Of a DNA stretch of 5,364 bases, positions 5,342 through 5,364 are shown one piece after another. Numbering within the stretch: the first letter of the stretch is position 1; each line of letters begins with the position of its first letter. A program made the position numbers and the translations under genes. The notes below the pieces were generated by a model. It was given only the letters and a program-made list of their open reading frames with translations. It ran no database searches and had not been told where the DNA came from. This DNA is from Phycisphaerae bacterium. Lineage in GTDB: Bacteria > Planctomycetota > Phycisphaerae > JAAYCJ01. The stretch lies in the NCBI GenBank assembly GCA_012514125.1, contig JAAZAW010000159.1, positions 1 through 5,364 of the forward strand, written 5' to 3'.

Positions 5342-5364
5342 ATGAAAAATAAAGAAAGCGAGGA
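5342..5364 (+). CDS. Possible first codons of a gene running off the right edge
   Basis: An ATG at 5342 opens the frame MKNKESE to the window end. No Shine-Dalgarno sequence precedes it. The terminal GCGAGGA (5358-5364) could instead be the ribosome-binding site of a gene starting just outside. Too little is present to judge. Confidence 0.15.

Overview
The window looks like bacterial DNA with a Gram-negative-type envelope. It carries a lipoprotein with a signal peptide, HU, cysteine synthase, and a tRNA gene without an encoded CCA. The taxon cannot be fixed from sequence alone. The lineage I would test first is Planctomycetota or a neighbouring PVC group, because DUF2924 with a small upstream partner gene is, from memory, common there. 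That is an inference.

There are two compositionally different halves. The left part (about 1-1690) is GC-rich: hand counts give 75% at 1-60, 68% at 1021-1080 and 73% at 1261-1320, though 50% at 841-900. It reads as accessory DNA. On the minus strand a 71-aa hypothetical gene (222-437) is followed 33 bp downstream by a DUF2924 gene that runs off the left edge (1-188). Divergent from them, a lincosamide-nucleotidyltransferase-like gene (643-1482, Lnu(B)/Lnu(F) type) has a near-consensus promoter ending so close to its ATG that the mRNA is predicted to be leaderless.

The break falls at a complete tRNA-Asn(GTT) gene (1775-1846, minus strand). It has its own TTGACA-17-AATAAT promoter and a terminator hairpin. 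Its 3' end faces the GC-rich side, the usual geometry for a genomic island integrated at a tRNA gene. No integrase and no convincing attachment-site pair are visible.

The right part (about 1860-5364) has lower GC (hand counts 40%, 38% and 48% in three 60-base samples) and looks like core genome. An HU-family nucleoid protein with a C-terminal extension (2164-2559, plus strand) is convergent with a TPR-type lipoprotein (2760-3845, minus strand). A perfect 12-bp bidirectional terminator lies between them. The lipoprotein contains two ungapped 53-residue copies of an unassigned helical unit. Upstream is a complete cysteine synthase A gene (4123-5064, minus strand), followed by an AT-rich divergent intergenic region to the right edge.

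No CRISPR array, rRNA, insertion sequence or integron attC site was found. I do not see a clearly new multi-gene system. The points most worth checking are the island boundary at tRNA-Asn, the leaderless lnu-like gene, the small-gene/DUF2924 pair, and the duplicated lipoprotein domain.
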